A DNA stretch of 64,000 nucleotides, taken from an uncultured Flavobacteriaceae bacterium. GTDB lineage: Bacteria; Bacteroidota; Bacteroidia; Flavobacteriales; Flavobacteriaceae. The stretch lies in contig CANMSI010000002.1 of NCBI GenBank assembly GCA_947500575.1, positions 620,001 to 684,000 of the forward strand, read 5' to 3'. The notes beneath the pieces are model-generated. The model was not told where the DNA came from. It made no database searches and saw only the letters and a list, made by a program, of their open reading frames with translations. This document shows positions 34,871 through 44,169 of the stretch, one piece after another. The position numbers were made by a program, and so were the translations under genes. Numbering within the stretch: position 1 is the first letter of the stretch; every line of letters begins with the position of its first letter.

Positions 34871-35401
34871 ATGACCAAATCAAAATTCTACTTTTTACTA
34901 GCTACCGTTTTAATGCTCTCCATGTTAAGTTCTTGTGGAGCCATTGTAAAGTCCAAAGCAAATAAATATTTAACCGAAGAAGAAGGTGCTATTCCTCCTG
35001 ACTTTGGAAAGGAAAATACAACCCTGTTATTTATAACACATCGAAATAGTTATAACAAGTACCTTAAGAAAAATACAAGAAAAATATATCAGGGAGATTA
35101 TGAATTGATCTCTAAAAAAGAGTTTGAATCTAATTCAAAATATGAAGATATTTCGAAATATAGGTTCGTTTTTGACTATAGTGCAGTGTCTCCTGGGTAT
35201 ACCGTAATTAGAGGAGATGGTTCTATGAGAGACCCTTTATACGATGTGAAAAAATTTAGAATTTTAGATAGAAAAAGCGAGAAAGAATACGTAAGTAAAA
35301 TGACTTCAAGTTTTTGGAGTAAACTTCAAAAAGTATATCTTAAAAATTTGAATGAAAAATTGCTATCAGAACAGCAATCTAAGCTTGCTACCACTAAGTA
35401 G
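34871..35401 (+). CDS. lipoprotein, 176 aa, unknown function
   Basis: The signal peptide ends in LSSC (Cys at about 22), a lipobox. The mature part is a small alpha/beta domain with many Lys and Tyr residues (YNKYLKKNTRKIYQGDYELISKKEF shown by its ends YNKYLKK and LISKKEF). A Ser/Asp-rich DYSAVSPGYTVIRGDGSMRDP segment follows, then a helical C-terminus. No family is recognised. It stands alone, with a promoter-like element 74 bases upstream and a weak hairpin after its end. Confidence 0.65.
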   Translation: MTKSKFYFLLATVLMLSMLSSCGAIVKSKANKYLTEEEGAIPPDFGKENTTLLFITHRNSYNKYLKKNTRKIYQGDYELISKKEFESNSKYEDISKYRFVFDYSAVSPGYTVIRGDGSMRDPLYDVKKFRILDRKSEKEYVSKMTSSFWSKLQKVYLKNLNEKLLSEQQSKLATTK

Positions 35402-35702
35402 ATTATGAAGGTAAATAGAATTGCTTGGTGAATACAAAATTTCTTATAGTATACATGTAAGTTAAAAAACCTCCTAGTACAAAATTTATATAGGTGCCAT
35501 CAAAATTGGATTTAACACCTATTATTATTTCCAGAACTTTTAGTATAAAATACTATCTTGTCTAAGACCCGATTTCAAGCTTCCATAGAGAAAGTGAAAA
35601 AATTATGAGGATTCAGAAATTAAATATTTTTCCACTATATAACTTTTATCCTATATTCTTTTAGTATTTTTATTATTTTAAGAATTTATAATCGGCATTT
35701 AT
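35402..35702. other. gene-free AT-rich stretch with a weak hairpin
   Basis: About 300 bases without a supportable gene. ATAGGTG (35490-35496) can pair with CACCTAT (35516-35522), followed by a T-rich stretch, a weak terminator candidate for the lipoprotein gene. No promoter matching the Bacteroidota consensus was found before the next gene. Confidence 0.5.
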
Positions 35703-37580
35703 TTGAGTTCATTTATTTTAGATACTAGAAGATTTCTTCAAATACTTTTAATTGGCCTATTTATTTCAAGTTGTAGTATGCCCGACTCGGATTCTACAGA
35801 AGTAAAAACCTTAGCTATCTTATCAACAACCGGTGCTAAAAATATCACTAAAAACTCTGTAAGCACAGGTGGCGATATTACTAGTAGTGGAGGAAGTACT
35901 ATAACATCAAGGGGAGTTTGTTGGAGTTTACAGCAGAATCCGACAATAGCTGATGGCACTACCCAAAATGGAACAGGCATTGGTACATTTACTAGTGAAA
36001 TTACTGGGTTAAGTCCGGACACTCAATATTTTATAAGAGCATATGCAACCAATAAAGAGGGAGTAGCTTACGGAAATCAAATAAATTTTAAAACTTCAAA
36101 GATGGCAGCTGTCATTTTTGAAGGTGACGTAATATTGTCAAGTCAAGAAGAAGTCAACAATTTTGGTAGTAAAGGCTACACAGAAGTTACAGGCAGTGTT
36201 ACAATAGGTTTCCCTGGAGGCGCTACACCTAGTGACATTACCAATTTGAATGCACTTGACAATCTTTCAATTATCGGCTCTTTTTTAACAATTATAAGTA
36301 ATGATCTATTATTAAACATAGATGGTTTGCAATCACTATCTGCCATAGGTGGTAGTCTTACCTTTTCCTTTAATGACTCAATTTTAAATGTTGATGGTTT
36401 AAATGGGTTAACAACTATTGGTGGTGGGTTAATATTTTCAGGCAATGATTTAGTCAACAACCTCAATGGTTTATTAAATTTAATATCAATTGAGGAAGAG
36501 CTGACTATAGGGAATAACGATGCTCTTGTCAGTTTAGAAGGTTTAAATGGATTATCTACTCTAAAAAGAGGTTTAAATATTCTGTTGAATGACCAACTAG
36601 AGAGCATCAATGGATTAAGAAACATTAAGTCTATTGGAGGGGATGTACAAATTTCTTCTAATGCTCGTTTAACGAGCATAAATAGTTTATCTAAAGTTGA
36701 AATGATAACTGGTTCTTTCATTATCAACCAAAATGCGATGATTACTGATATCAACGGTTTTTCGTTGTTAGAAACAATAGACGGCAGTATTAAAATGACT
36801 AACAATAATTCACTGCAAACAATTAATGGATTTGAGAACCTTTCTTCTAATGTAACCGAAATTTCTATAAACCAAAATAGTTCTTTAATTCAGATTAATG
36901 CTTTTAGTAATTTAACTCTTGTTTCTGGTGACTTTAAAATCTTTGGAAATGGTTCATTAGAAAACATGGGAGGTTTTAAGAGGCTTTCCACAATTCAGGG
37001 TTCCGTTTCTATTTGGGCGAACAAATTAACCAATCTAAATGACCTAAGTGAAATAGCTTTTGTCGGAGCTAATATGCTAATTGGAATTGATAGTTCATTA
37101 ACTAGTCTAGATGGCCTCCAAAAATTGACTACGGTACCGGGCGATCTTTCTATTGAACAGACTAGAGCTTTGCGAAATATAGATGATTTAAGAAATATTA
37201 CATCTATTGGAGGCGACTTAAAAATATACGACAATAGTGATTTAATATCTATTAATGGTTTGGGGAATTTAGCATCCGTAGGAGGAAACATAATAGTGGA
37301 AAATAATGGACTTTTCTTTAGCGAATTAGATGGTTTAAATCGGTTAACCACTGTCACAGGAAATATTAAAATAGGAGAAAATAGCAGTCTAAATGATCTT
37401 GATGGTTTGCAAAACTTAAATTTGGTAGATGGAGGTATTGAACTTATAAATAATTCAACACTATCCGATTTTTGCGGTTTGAGTTCACTTCTAACAAATG
37501 GTTTTACAGGTACTTATGTAGTCTCAGGAAACGCCTTTAATCCTTCACAACAAAGTATTATTGACGGTATTTGTAGATAA
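35703..37580 (+). CDS. surface lipoprotein with Fn3-like and leucine-rich (receptor L-like) repeats
   Basis: The frame opens with TTG at 35703, because a stop lies seven codons upstream and no ATG occurs before the signal peptide. The lipobox is FISSC (Cys about residue 24). Residues about 35-130 form an Fn3-like domain with the Bacteroidota pattern GGSTITSRGVCWS and TQYFIRAYATNKEG. From about residue 170 to 600 come some 18 leucine-rich repeats of about 24 residues (for example L-x-x-I-x-G-L-x-x-L-x-x-I-G-G). Such receptor L-like proteins are exposed on the outer membrane and may bind proteins or glycans. The C-terminus caps with a Cys (about 585) and no type IX sorting signal. Confidence 0.75.
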   Translation: MSSFILDTRRFLQILLIGLFISSCSMPDSDSTEVKTLAILSTTGAKNITKNSVSTGGDITSSGGSTITSRGVCWSLQQNPTIADGTTQNGTGIGTFTSEITGLSPDTQYFIRAYATNKEGVAYGNQINFKTSKMAAVIFEGDVILSSQEEVNNFGSKGYTEVTGSVTIGFPGGATPSDITNLNALDNLSIIGSFLTIISNDLLLNIDGLQSLSAIGGSLTFSFNDSILNVDGLNGLTTIGGGLIFSGNDLVNNLNGLLNLISIEEELTIGNNDALVSLEGLNGLSTLKRGLNILLNDQLESINGLRNIKSIGGDVQISSNARLTSINSLSKVEMITGSFIINQNAMITDINGFSLLETIDGSIKMTNNNSLQTINGFENLSSNVTEISINQNSSLIQINAFSNLTLVSGDFKIFGNGSLENMGGFKRLSTIQGSVSIWANKLTNLNDLSEIAFVGANMLIGIDSSLTSLDGLQKLTTVPGDLSIEQTRALRNIDDLRNITSIGGDLKIYDNSDLISINGLGNLASVGGNIIVENNGLFFSELDGLNRLTTVTGNIKIGENSSLNDLDGLQNLNLVDGGIELINNSTLSDFCGLSSLLTNGFTGTYVVSGNAFNPSQQSIIDGICR

Positions 37581-37690
37581 ACCCGAAATACTTATATAGA
37601 AAGTGAAAAGGAACCAATAATCACCAGAACATAATAGGTAAAAAGCACCTAAATTTCCACCAGCCTGAACTGGCGACTACCCGAACAACA

Positions 37691-37762
37691 ACTACCCTAA
37701 CCTATTCAACTTTTTTTGTCCAAACTCCTATATTGGATGGCTAAACTTATATGCTCTTTTGG
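37691..37762 (-). pseudogene. degenerate copy of the 3' end of yifB
   Basis: The stretch aligns with the true end of yifB at 39583-39651 in the same orientation: 55 of 67 ungapped positions match by hand, with three gaps (1, 5 and 1 bases). Shared blocks include ACCCTAAC and GTCCAAACT. Read on the minus strand it has an in-frame stop and a shifted ending, so it is not coding. The 289-base gap around it (37581-37869) holds no other feature I can support. Confidence 0.6.
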
Positions 37763-37869
37763 TTGTGAACTTGCTAATCTACTCTAAAGCATGACTACTC
37801 ATTAAATTGATTCAAAAATAAATACCCAATAAAAACGTTCTATTGATCCCAACGCTTAACCCACTTGCA

Positions 37870-38997
37870 ATGAAATTTTCCTTTTCTAAACTAGACCGCT
37901 TATTTTTCTGTAGCGTATTTGTTTTCAGTTTTTTAATGATCACTTCTTGTAGCAAAGATTCCATGAACGATGGTTCAGAGACAGATCCGGAGATATCTCA
38001 GAATCCTGATCCAAATAATGACCCCGGTGACGATGAGGGATCCGAAAACCCCACGACTGGAAGCATTGTATTTGAAGATAATTTTGTTTTAGATGAATCT
38101 CGTTCTCATACCAATCTGGTACTTTCAGAAGATGCGTATGACCAGTTCATTGCTGGCGAGGGAGATTTAAAGATGATTTCAGAAAAAGTCTATCAGTATA
38201 TGAATGATGATTTTGACTTTATGATTATTCTTTCCATAGAAGAAACACAACCCAGTGGCTTGTTTTTTGGAAGGTCTACATCAACCCGTAACAATGTAGA
38301 TGGACTTGGAGGTAACCTCTTTGATGCAACCGCTAATTATGGTTCCGAAGGGCGTTTGAATGCCATTATCTATATGCCGAGAGTTGAATACGTTCGTAAC
38401 GGTCCATTTTTACACGAAATAGCCCATACATGGGGGAACAAAGGTTTTATCCCTAGCACGGTAGGCGGTCATTGGGGATATGCCAATACTGCTGGACAAC
38501 TAGGTGGATTTGATGAGTTAATTGACCTTGGAAATAATACCTATAAAGGAAGATTGAATGACCGAGATGGTTTTGGCACCTTTGCCAATGGAGGTAATTC
38601 GCTTCCCTATGGGAACTTAGAATTATATCTTATGGGGCTTATTGGCGCTGATGAATTAGAAACAGTGCAAGTAGCTGTAAATCCGGCTTCTGGTGCTAGT
38701 GCCGGTGAATTTACTGCAGATCGCATTGATTCATATACATCTGAAACACTAATTTCGCAACATGGTGCCAGAGTACCTAGTGTTGACAATTCTCAAAAAG
38801 ACTTTAGTGCTTTAGTAGTGATTATTTCTAAAACACCTATCAGCGAAGAAAAGACAGCCCAAATTAATAGTAATCTAGAAAACTTTGCTAGGCAAGATGC
38901 ACCAGATGCATCTTGGGGAAATCTTCATAATTTTTGGATGGCTACCCAAGGAAAAGCCACTATTAGTTTTCAGGTGTTGCAAGAATCAATTCGGTAA
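37870..38997 (+). CDS. lipoprotein with HExxH motif, putative metalloprotease
   Basis: The ATG at 37870 starts a lipoprotein signal peptide (LFFCSVFVFSFLMITSC) and gives 375 residues; a TTG nine codons upstream is less likely. An acidic Pro/Asp/Asn-rich linker follows (about 30-65). The core has GPFLHEIAHTWGNKG with HExxH at 182-186, and a later His near GGHWGYA (about 201) that could be a third zinc ligand, as in many metallopeptidases. No named peptidase family is recognised. A Gly-rich YLMGLIGADELE stretch follows. The protein should lie on the outer membrane, facing outward or inward. Its activity is inference from the motif. Confidence 0.65.
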   Translation: MKFSFSKLDRLFFCSVFVFSFLMITSCSKDSMNDGSETDPEISQNPDPNNDPGDDEGSENPTTGSIVFEDNFVLDESRSHTNLVLSEDAYDQFIAGEGDLKMISEKVYQYMNDDFDFMIILSIEETQPSGLFFGRSTSTRNNVDGLGGNLFDATANYGSEGRLNAIIYMPRVEYVRNGPFLHEIAHTWGNKGFIPSTVGGHWGYANTAGQLGGFDELIDLGNNTYKGRLNDRDGFGTFANGGNSLPYGNLELYLMGLIGADELETVQVAVNPASGASAGEFTADRIDSYTSETLISQHGARVPSVDNSQKDFSALVVIISKTPISEEKTAQINSNLENFARQDAPDASWGNLHNFWMATQGKATISFQVLQESIR

Positions 38998-39039
38998 ATG
39001 ATATTTTAATAGTTCCTTCTACCCTGAGTATCATAGCTC

Positions 39040-39399
39040 TTATATCTTGAACAATTCTTTTTGACCTATGGCTCTTTCTATGGCAACTTTAAGGGATTTA
39101 TGGCTATTAAAGAAGTACTTCTTAGAAGTAAGCTGAATCCTTGCTATTAAAAGACCATCTTTTCTCTTTTTAATGGAAGTTACTTCTACTTTTTTCCCAG
39201 CAAGATTTTTATAATTCACTATTCCGCCTTTTTTAATAATGAAGTTGGGCTTTGGAAATACAATGTGTTGATAATCATTTTGAGCAACTTTACCAAGAAC
39301 AAAAATATCACCAACACTAACGTTCGACTCAGAGTTCTGAGCATATATTGCACTAGAAAGCAAACATAACCCTACCGTTAATAAGATGCGATTATTCAT
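39040..39399 (-). CDS. small secreted protein, 119 aa
   Basis: A signal peptide (MNNRILLTVGLCLLSSAIYAQ) is followed by a basic, beta-rich mature part of about 98 residues with a GDIFVLGKVAQN start and a KKVEVTSIKKRKDG hairpin. No family is recognised. It lies in the 1.9-kb segment bracketed by the yifB 3'-end repeats and converges with the HExxH lipoprotein gene, 42 bases away. Confidence 0.6.
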   Translation of the reverse strand: MNNRILLTVGLCLLSSAIYAQNSESNVSVGDIFVLGKVAQNDYQHIVFPKPNFIIKKGGIVNYKNLAGKKVEVTSIKKRKDGLLIARIQLTSKKYFFNSHKSLKVAIERAIGQKELFKI

Positions 39400-39584
39400 A
39401 TGAAATAGTATTGATTTGCTTTATAAAAATACCAAAATTCTAGCAGAAGATCCAATGTTAGTTAGGCAGAAGATGATCTATATTTATAGAACTTTTATAC
39501 ATTTATTTTAAACCCTATACAGCCTGAAAGCACAAAGATCAACGCTAAACCACCGTGGTATTATCGTTAAAAACGCATTAGAAC

Positions 39585-41120
39585 TTACCCTAACCAACCT
39601 TCTCTGTCCAAACTACGGTATTGTATAGCTTCACTGATATGATCTTTTTGGATATTAGTTTCTAGGTCCAAATCGGCAATAGTCCTAGCCACCTTTAGGA
39701 TACGGTCATAGGCCCTTGCCGAAAGATTTAACCGTTCCATGGCATTTTTCAAAAGACCTTTTGCAACTGCATCTAGCCTGCAATACTGGCGTATCTGCTG
39801 GGTGTTCATCTGTGCATTGTAGTGCAACTGTTCCAAGCTTTTAAAACGCTGTGTTTGTAGCTCTCTTGCTTTAATAACTCGCTGACGAATCATCTTACTA
39901 GTTTCTCCTTTTCGTTCATCAGACAACTTATCAAACGGTACTGGGGTCACTTCTATGTGCAAATCTATTCGATCCAATAAAGGGCCTGATATTTTACCGA
40001 GATAGCGTTGCATTTCCATAGGAGATGATACTACAGGGGCATCTGAGTTATTAAAATAGCCACTAGGGCTAGGATTCATGCTGGCTACTAGCATAAAACT
40101 ACAGGGATAGGTGACTGTGAACCGAGCTCTAGAAATGGTTACTTCTCTATCTTCTAGCGGTTGTCGCATTACTTCCAACACCCCGCGTTTAAACTCGGGC
40201 AACTCATCTAAAAACAATACTCCGTTATGAGATAAAGAGATTTCTCCAGGTTGAGGGTACGCCCCTCCCCCAACTAAAGCAACATCGGAGATAGTATGAT
40301 GTGGACTTCGAAAGGGGCGTTGACTCATAAGCCCTCTGTTTTTCACCTTTCCCACTACACTATGAATCTTAGTAGTTTCTAGAGCCTCATGCAAAGTCAT
40401 GGGCGGTAAAATAGAGGGCAATCGTTTGGCCAACATGGTCTTTCCTGAACCAGGCGGACCAATTAATACAATATTGTGCCCCCCAGCCGCGGCAATTTCC
40501 ATACAACGTTTAATACTCTCTTGTCCTTTTACATCTGAAAAATCAAACTCAGGAAAATCCAATTGTTTATAAAACTCCTTACGAGTATCAACCGTGGTTC
40601 TTTTTAATGGCTTTTGAGCATCAAAAAACTGAATTAGTTCTGAAATATTTTGAATACCATATACTTCAATGCCTTGCACAATTGCTGCTTCTTTCGCATT
40701 TTCTTTGGGCAATATAAAACCTTTGTAACCTTCCTCTTTTGCTTTAATGGCAATAGGCAATGCCCCAGTAATGGGTTGTAGACTTCCATCTAAGGAAAGC
40801 TCTCCCATAATGATATAGTTTTCTATATCCTCAGAAGCTATTTGTCCCGAGGCCATTAGAATGCCCATGGCAATGGTAAGATCATAAGCAGATCCTTCCT
40901 TGCGGACATCCGCAGGTGCCATATTAATGGTAATCTTTTTTCCAGGGATTTTGTAGCTATTATTGAGCAGGGCTGCGGCAATACGATAGTTGCTCTCTTT
41001 CACGGCATTGTCTGGCAAACCTACCAGATGATAGCCAATACCTTTATCAACGTTAACTTCTACGGTTATGGTAGAAGCTTCTACCCCAAAAACAGCACTC
41101 CCGTACGTTCGAATCAACAT
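39585..41120 (-). CDS. YifB/ComM-family Mg-chelatase-like AAA+ ATPase
   Basis: The 511-residue protein matches YifB/ComM. Its N-terminal Lon-like domain starts IRTYGSAVFGVEASTITVEV (trimmed), with LDGSLQPITGALPIA. The Mg-chelatase AAA+ core has Walker A GPPGSGKTMLAKR and GVLFLDELPEF as Walker B, plus RPFRSPHHTISD. ComM is a helicase that helps branch migration during natural transformation. Its C-terminus ends SLDREGWLG. A degenerate copy of this end lies at 37.7 kb. Confidence 0.93.
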   Translation of the reverse strand: MLIRTYGSAVFGVEASTITVEVNVDKGIGYHLVGLPDNAVKESNYRIAAALLNNSYKIPGKKITINMAPADVRKEGSAYDLTIAMGILMASGQIASEDIENYIIMGELSLDGSLQPITGALPIAIKAKEEGYKGFILPKENAKEAAIVQGIEVYGIQNISELIQFFDAQKPLKRTTVDTRKEFYKQLDFPEFDFSDVKGQESIKRCMEIAAAGGHNIVLIGPPGSGKTMLAKRLPSILPPMTLHEALETTKIHSVVGKVKNRGLMSQRPFRSPHHTISDVALVGGGAYPQPGEISLSHNGVLFLDELPEFKRGVLEVMRQPLEDREVTISRARFTVTYPCSFMLVASMNPSPSGYFNNSDAPVVSSPMEMQRYLGKISGPLLDRIDLHIEVTPVPFDKLSDERKGETSKMIRQRVIKARELQTQRFKSLEQLHYNAQMNTQQIRQYCRLDAVAKGLLKNAMERLNLSARAYDRILKVARTIADLDLETNIQKDHISEAIQYRSLDREGWLG

Positions 41121-41176
41121 TGTAGAATTTTTTCTAAATATAGAAAAAATACACTAAAGTTAATACCCAAACACTT

Positions 41177-41671
41177 TTATTTCTTTTTGTAATTAAATTT
41201 CACCTCTTCTCGTTTGCCATTTTCTTCTATTACTACATAAATATTCATCTCCTTCTCATTCACTTTTTCAAAGGTAAAATCATCAAAAAACAGCTTATCA
41301 TCCCCTACTTTTACCAATTTGGCATCTACAGTATCGTCTTTCTCTTCCCAGCCTTTTAAATTGGCATGAAAATGCTTAAGCTGTAGTATCAAAGTGCCTT
41401 CCACTTCCTTGATATATCCAATTTCATAAAACTGCACCTCGTTTTCCACTACTAACTTAAAAACAAACATCATAGAACCTCCTAATGGTGGGGTCCATAC
41501 TTCTTCTGTGATGCCGCCAAAAGCCTCCCCCATCCAATGCCCAGCAATCCACGCCGCATCTGCTAAGCTTGCTTTAGTGGTTTCTGTATCTGCAGTCCAT
41601 TGCAGCGTGTTTTCTTGTCCAAATAGGAGCTGTGCTCCTACCAACATACATAAAAGTAGATACCGCTTCAT
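41177..41671 (-). CDS. DUF6265 secreted protein
   Basis: The 164-residue protein has a signal peptide (MKRYLLLCMLVGAQLLFGQ) and the DUF6265 pattern: WIAGHWMGEAFGGITEEVWTPP (shown by WIAGHWMG and EEVWTPP), GGSMMFVFKL, then FYEIGYIKEVEGTLILQLKHF. The domain is a lipocalin-like beta barrel, and its function is unknown. It starts 5 bases after the penicillin acylase gene ends, so the two are cotranscribed. Confidence 0.8.
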   Translation of the reverse strand: MKRYLLLCMLVGAQLLFGQENTLQWTADTETTKASLADAAWIAGHWMGEAFGGITEEVWTPPLGGSMMFVFKLVVENEVQFYEIGYIKEVEGTLILQLKHFHANLKGWEEKDDTVDAKLVKVGDDKLFFDDFTFEKVNEKEMNIYVVIEENGKREEVKFNYKKK

Positions 41672-41676
41672 TTTAT

Positions 41677-44085
41677 TTATTTTTTAGGTTCAAATATCAA
41701 CACGGATTTTGCATTTTCTTTAATGCCTTTTTCATTGAGCATCATAGGTCTAAACTCCCCTTTTACAAACATCTTTGCTTGGTCTTGGTAATGCGGACTC
41801 AACGGGTTTCCAGACTGCCCAGTGGGAAGTATACTCTGACTGTTTTCAATATCGGAGAAATCAATGACTCTTCTAGTAGATGGCCCTGCACCAACACTGT
41901 ACTTTCCTTCTCTATTATGAGCAAAGGCTAAATTATTAATAACCTCACGTGATCCTGGAACTGGAAACGGTCCTACATTAAACAACTTTCGTAACGCATC
42001 AAAAGGAACTTTTGCCGCGCCAATAGGGTGCGGATGTTCTAAGGTATGCACCCTATCCCATGTCCAAGTGCTATGATCCAATCCAAAATCTTTTTCCAAA
42101 GATGCCAATGCCTTTTCTAGAGAAGCCTGTACAATATTTGCTTTTGTTTCCTTTACATCTTTTGTAAATACATTATCCCACCAAACAGATTGCTCTTTAG
42201 CCGCCATAGGGGCTATCAAACGCTTGTGAAAATGAGTCGTCATGAATTGATCAAAAAGTGCTGTTTCTAGCTCATCTTCAAACGTATCCTTTAAGAACCA
42301 ATACATCCATCGGTGGTATATCGTTGCTCCAATACTATTTAATGGGTAATTGCCCCGCCATTCTATTAAATTTTTAAGCTCGCTTTTTTGCATTGCACTG
42401 AGCCTTTTCATTTGTACAGATTTCATCAAATTGGCCACTATGCTAGCATTCACAGAAGAATTCACATCCGTAATCATTCCCTCCACAGCTTTGCGATCCC
42501 AATCATTTTTGGGTGCTAGTAGCTGTTCTATACGCTTAGCTCTATTCTCTGGTAAGTAATAGCCTGGATATAGTTTTCCTGCAATCGTATCTGGTTGGTT
42601 ATTGGCGGAATACACGTAGTTCCAAGGTGGATTGATCGCTTGCGGATTTTCCTTAAAATCCAAATAGCCTAAACGTTCGTCTTTACCTTCGCTTCCATCC
42701 AAAATAAATTTGGTATTCAAACTATCGGGCATGCTATACAATTTAGCCGTGGCCCACCAAGCAACATTTCCTTCCACATCGCCATACATTACATTTAACC
42801 CAGGTGCATGTATTTTAGGAAGTGCATTTTCAAATTCAGCAAGATTTTTAGCGTGGCTCATGCCATACACAGCTGCAATGAGCTGATTCTCTACTTGGGT
42901 ATAAATCCAAGACATACTAATGGGTTGTTCGCTCTGTATTTGATTCGCAATCCCATTTAAAATGGGCCCATGCCTGGTTTTTTTATACATAAAAGGGATT
43001 TCTTCTCCCCCTTTTCCTTTAATAATTTTGGATATTATTTCATATTCTTCCCAACCGTCTTCTGTTTTATATTTAGTGGTATCTGTAGGGTGATTGGTTT
43101 CGTAATAAAAATCTACATCGTCGTTTTCAAACATGGTTAACCCATAGGCTAAATTTCTATCATGGCCCAATAAAGGAAAGGGCATCCCAGCAATGTGATA
43201 GCCATATTTTTCATAGGTAGGAGTGCTAATATGTGCCTCGTACCAAACGGAAGGTTGGGAAAAACCGATATGCGGGTCGTTGGCAAAAATTACGGCTCCG
43301 TTTTTCGTTTTCTCCGGTGCAATTACCCAACTATTGCTCCCCACAAACAAAGGCACTGGTAAATTTTTTAGAGAGCTTGTAACCATTTCATTGATGCTAT
43401 TTTGAAGGATATCTTTTGAAGCCTGGTAATTTTTAAGCAAGGTAGTAGACGGGTCTATATCTATTTCAAGATCTACCAAATAGGCTAGGCCTAATTTGTT
43501 TTTTATTTCGGATAATAAAGGATCTGTCTTATGCGCCATAGCGAAACTAAACCCCATATAACCAATAGTATTGTAGATATCTGCAATGCTAAACTCCCTT
43601 TTTTCAATGCCTGTCATGTAAAATTCAATGGGAGTAGCTCCTTCCTGTACAAACTCATTAATACCATCTACATACGCTTGGGCTATCTGCATCATCTCAC
43701 TATTGGGATCCGAAGTCGAAAGTGTTGCCTGAGTGGCATCGTCAATTCCTAAGGAAAGGAAAAACTGATCAGTTTGGAGCATTCTTTCTGCCCCAAAAAC
43801 CTCTGAAAGTCCTCCTGTACCAATTCTTCGTAAAAGCTCCATCTGCCATAAGCGATCTTGTGCATGCACATAACCAAGTGCTCTAAACGCATCTTGTTCA
43901 TTTTTAGCATAGATATGAGGAATCCCATAGGTATCATAATAGACATCTACCGCTGATGTTAGGTTAGGCAGTTCCTGAGTACCATCGTAATCTGGTTTGT
44001 GTGTGAAATAGAAAATAAGGGTTGCAATCCCAAGCAGTAATAGCAGTATAAGAAGTAGGCGTACACCTTTTTTAAGTAGCTTCAC
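41677..44085 (-). CDS. penicillin acylase-family Ntn hydrolase
   Basis: The 802-residue precursor starts with a membrane anchor or signal (LLILLLLLGIATLIFYF). An alpha-chain part follows (YGIPHIYAKNEQDAFRALGYVHAQDRLWQME, shown by YGIPHIYA and AQDRLWQME). The linker ends at GSNSW, where Ser250 becomes the N-terminal nucleophile after self-cleavage, as in penicillin G acylase (SNMW). A beta-chain Asn and other catalytic residues are in the NDPH and later segments. Such periplasmic enzymes hydrolyse amides, and some cleave acyl-homoserine lactones. The natural substrate is unknown here. Confidence 0.92.
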   Translation of the reverse strand: MKLLKKGVRLLLILLLLLGIATLIFYFTHKPDYDGTQELPNLTSAVDVYYDTYGIPHIYAKNEQDAFRALGYVHAQDRLWQMELLRRIGTGGLSEVFGAERMLQTDQFFLSLGIDDATQATLSTSDPNSEMMQIAQAYVDGINEFVQEGATPIEFYMTGIEKREFSIADIYNTIGYMGFSFAMAHKTDPLLSEIKNKLGLAYLVDLEIDIDPSTTLLKNYQASKDILQNSINEMVTSSLKNLPVPLFVGSNSWVIAPEKTKNGAVIFANDPHIGFSQPSVWYEAHISTPTYEKYGYHIAGMPFPLLGHDRNLAYGLTMFENDDVDFYYETNHPTDTTKYKTEDGWEEYEIISKIIKGKGGEEIPFMYKKTRHGPILNGIANQIQSEQPISMSWIYTQVENQLIAAVYGMSHAKNLAEFENALPKIHAPGLNVMYGDVEGNVAWWATAKLYSMPDSLNTKFILDGSEGKDERLGYLDFKENPQAINPPWNYVYSANNQPDTIAGKLYPGYYLPENRAKRIEQLLAPKNDWDRKAVEGMITDVNSSVNASIVANLMKSVQMKRLSAMQKSELKNLIEWRGNYPLNSIGATIYHRWMYWFLKDTFEDELETALFDQFMTTHFHKRLIAPMAAKEQSVWWDNVFTKDVKETKANIVQASLEKALASLEKDFGLDHSTWTWDRVHTLEHPHPIGAAKVPFDALRKLFNVGPFPVPGSREVINNLAFAHNREGKYSVGAGPSTRRVIDFSDIENSQSILPTGQSGNPLSPHYQDQAKMFVKGEFRPMMLNEKGIKENAKSVLIFEPKK

Positions 44086-44169
44086 GTGTATCGTTTGCTG
44101 CTAAAGATACGTATTTATAAAACGCATCTAAAATGAACTTCGAAGTAAAGCAAGGAAGACTTATATAAC

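Noticed and set aside
36176-36805. 209-codon open frame antisense to the leucine-rich lipoprotein
   Set aside because: It arises from the repetitive, stop-poor reverse strand of the repeats, and has no signal, promoter or homologous pattern of its own.
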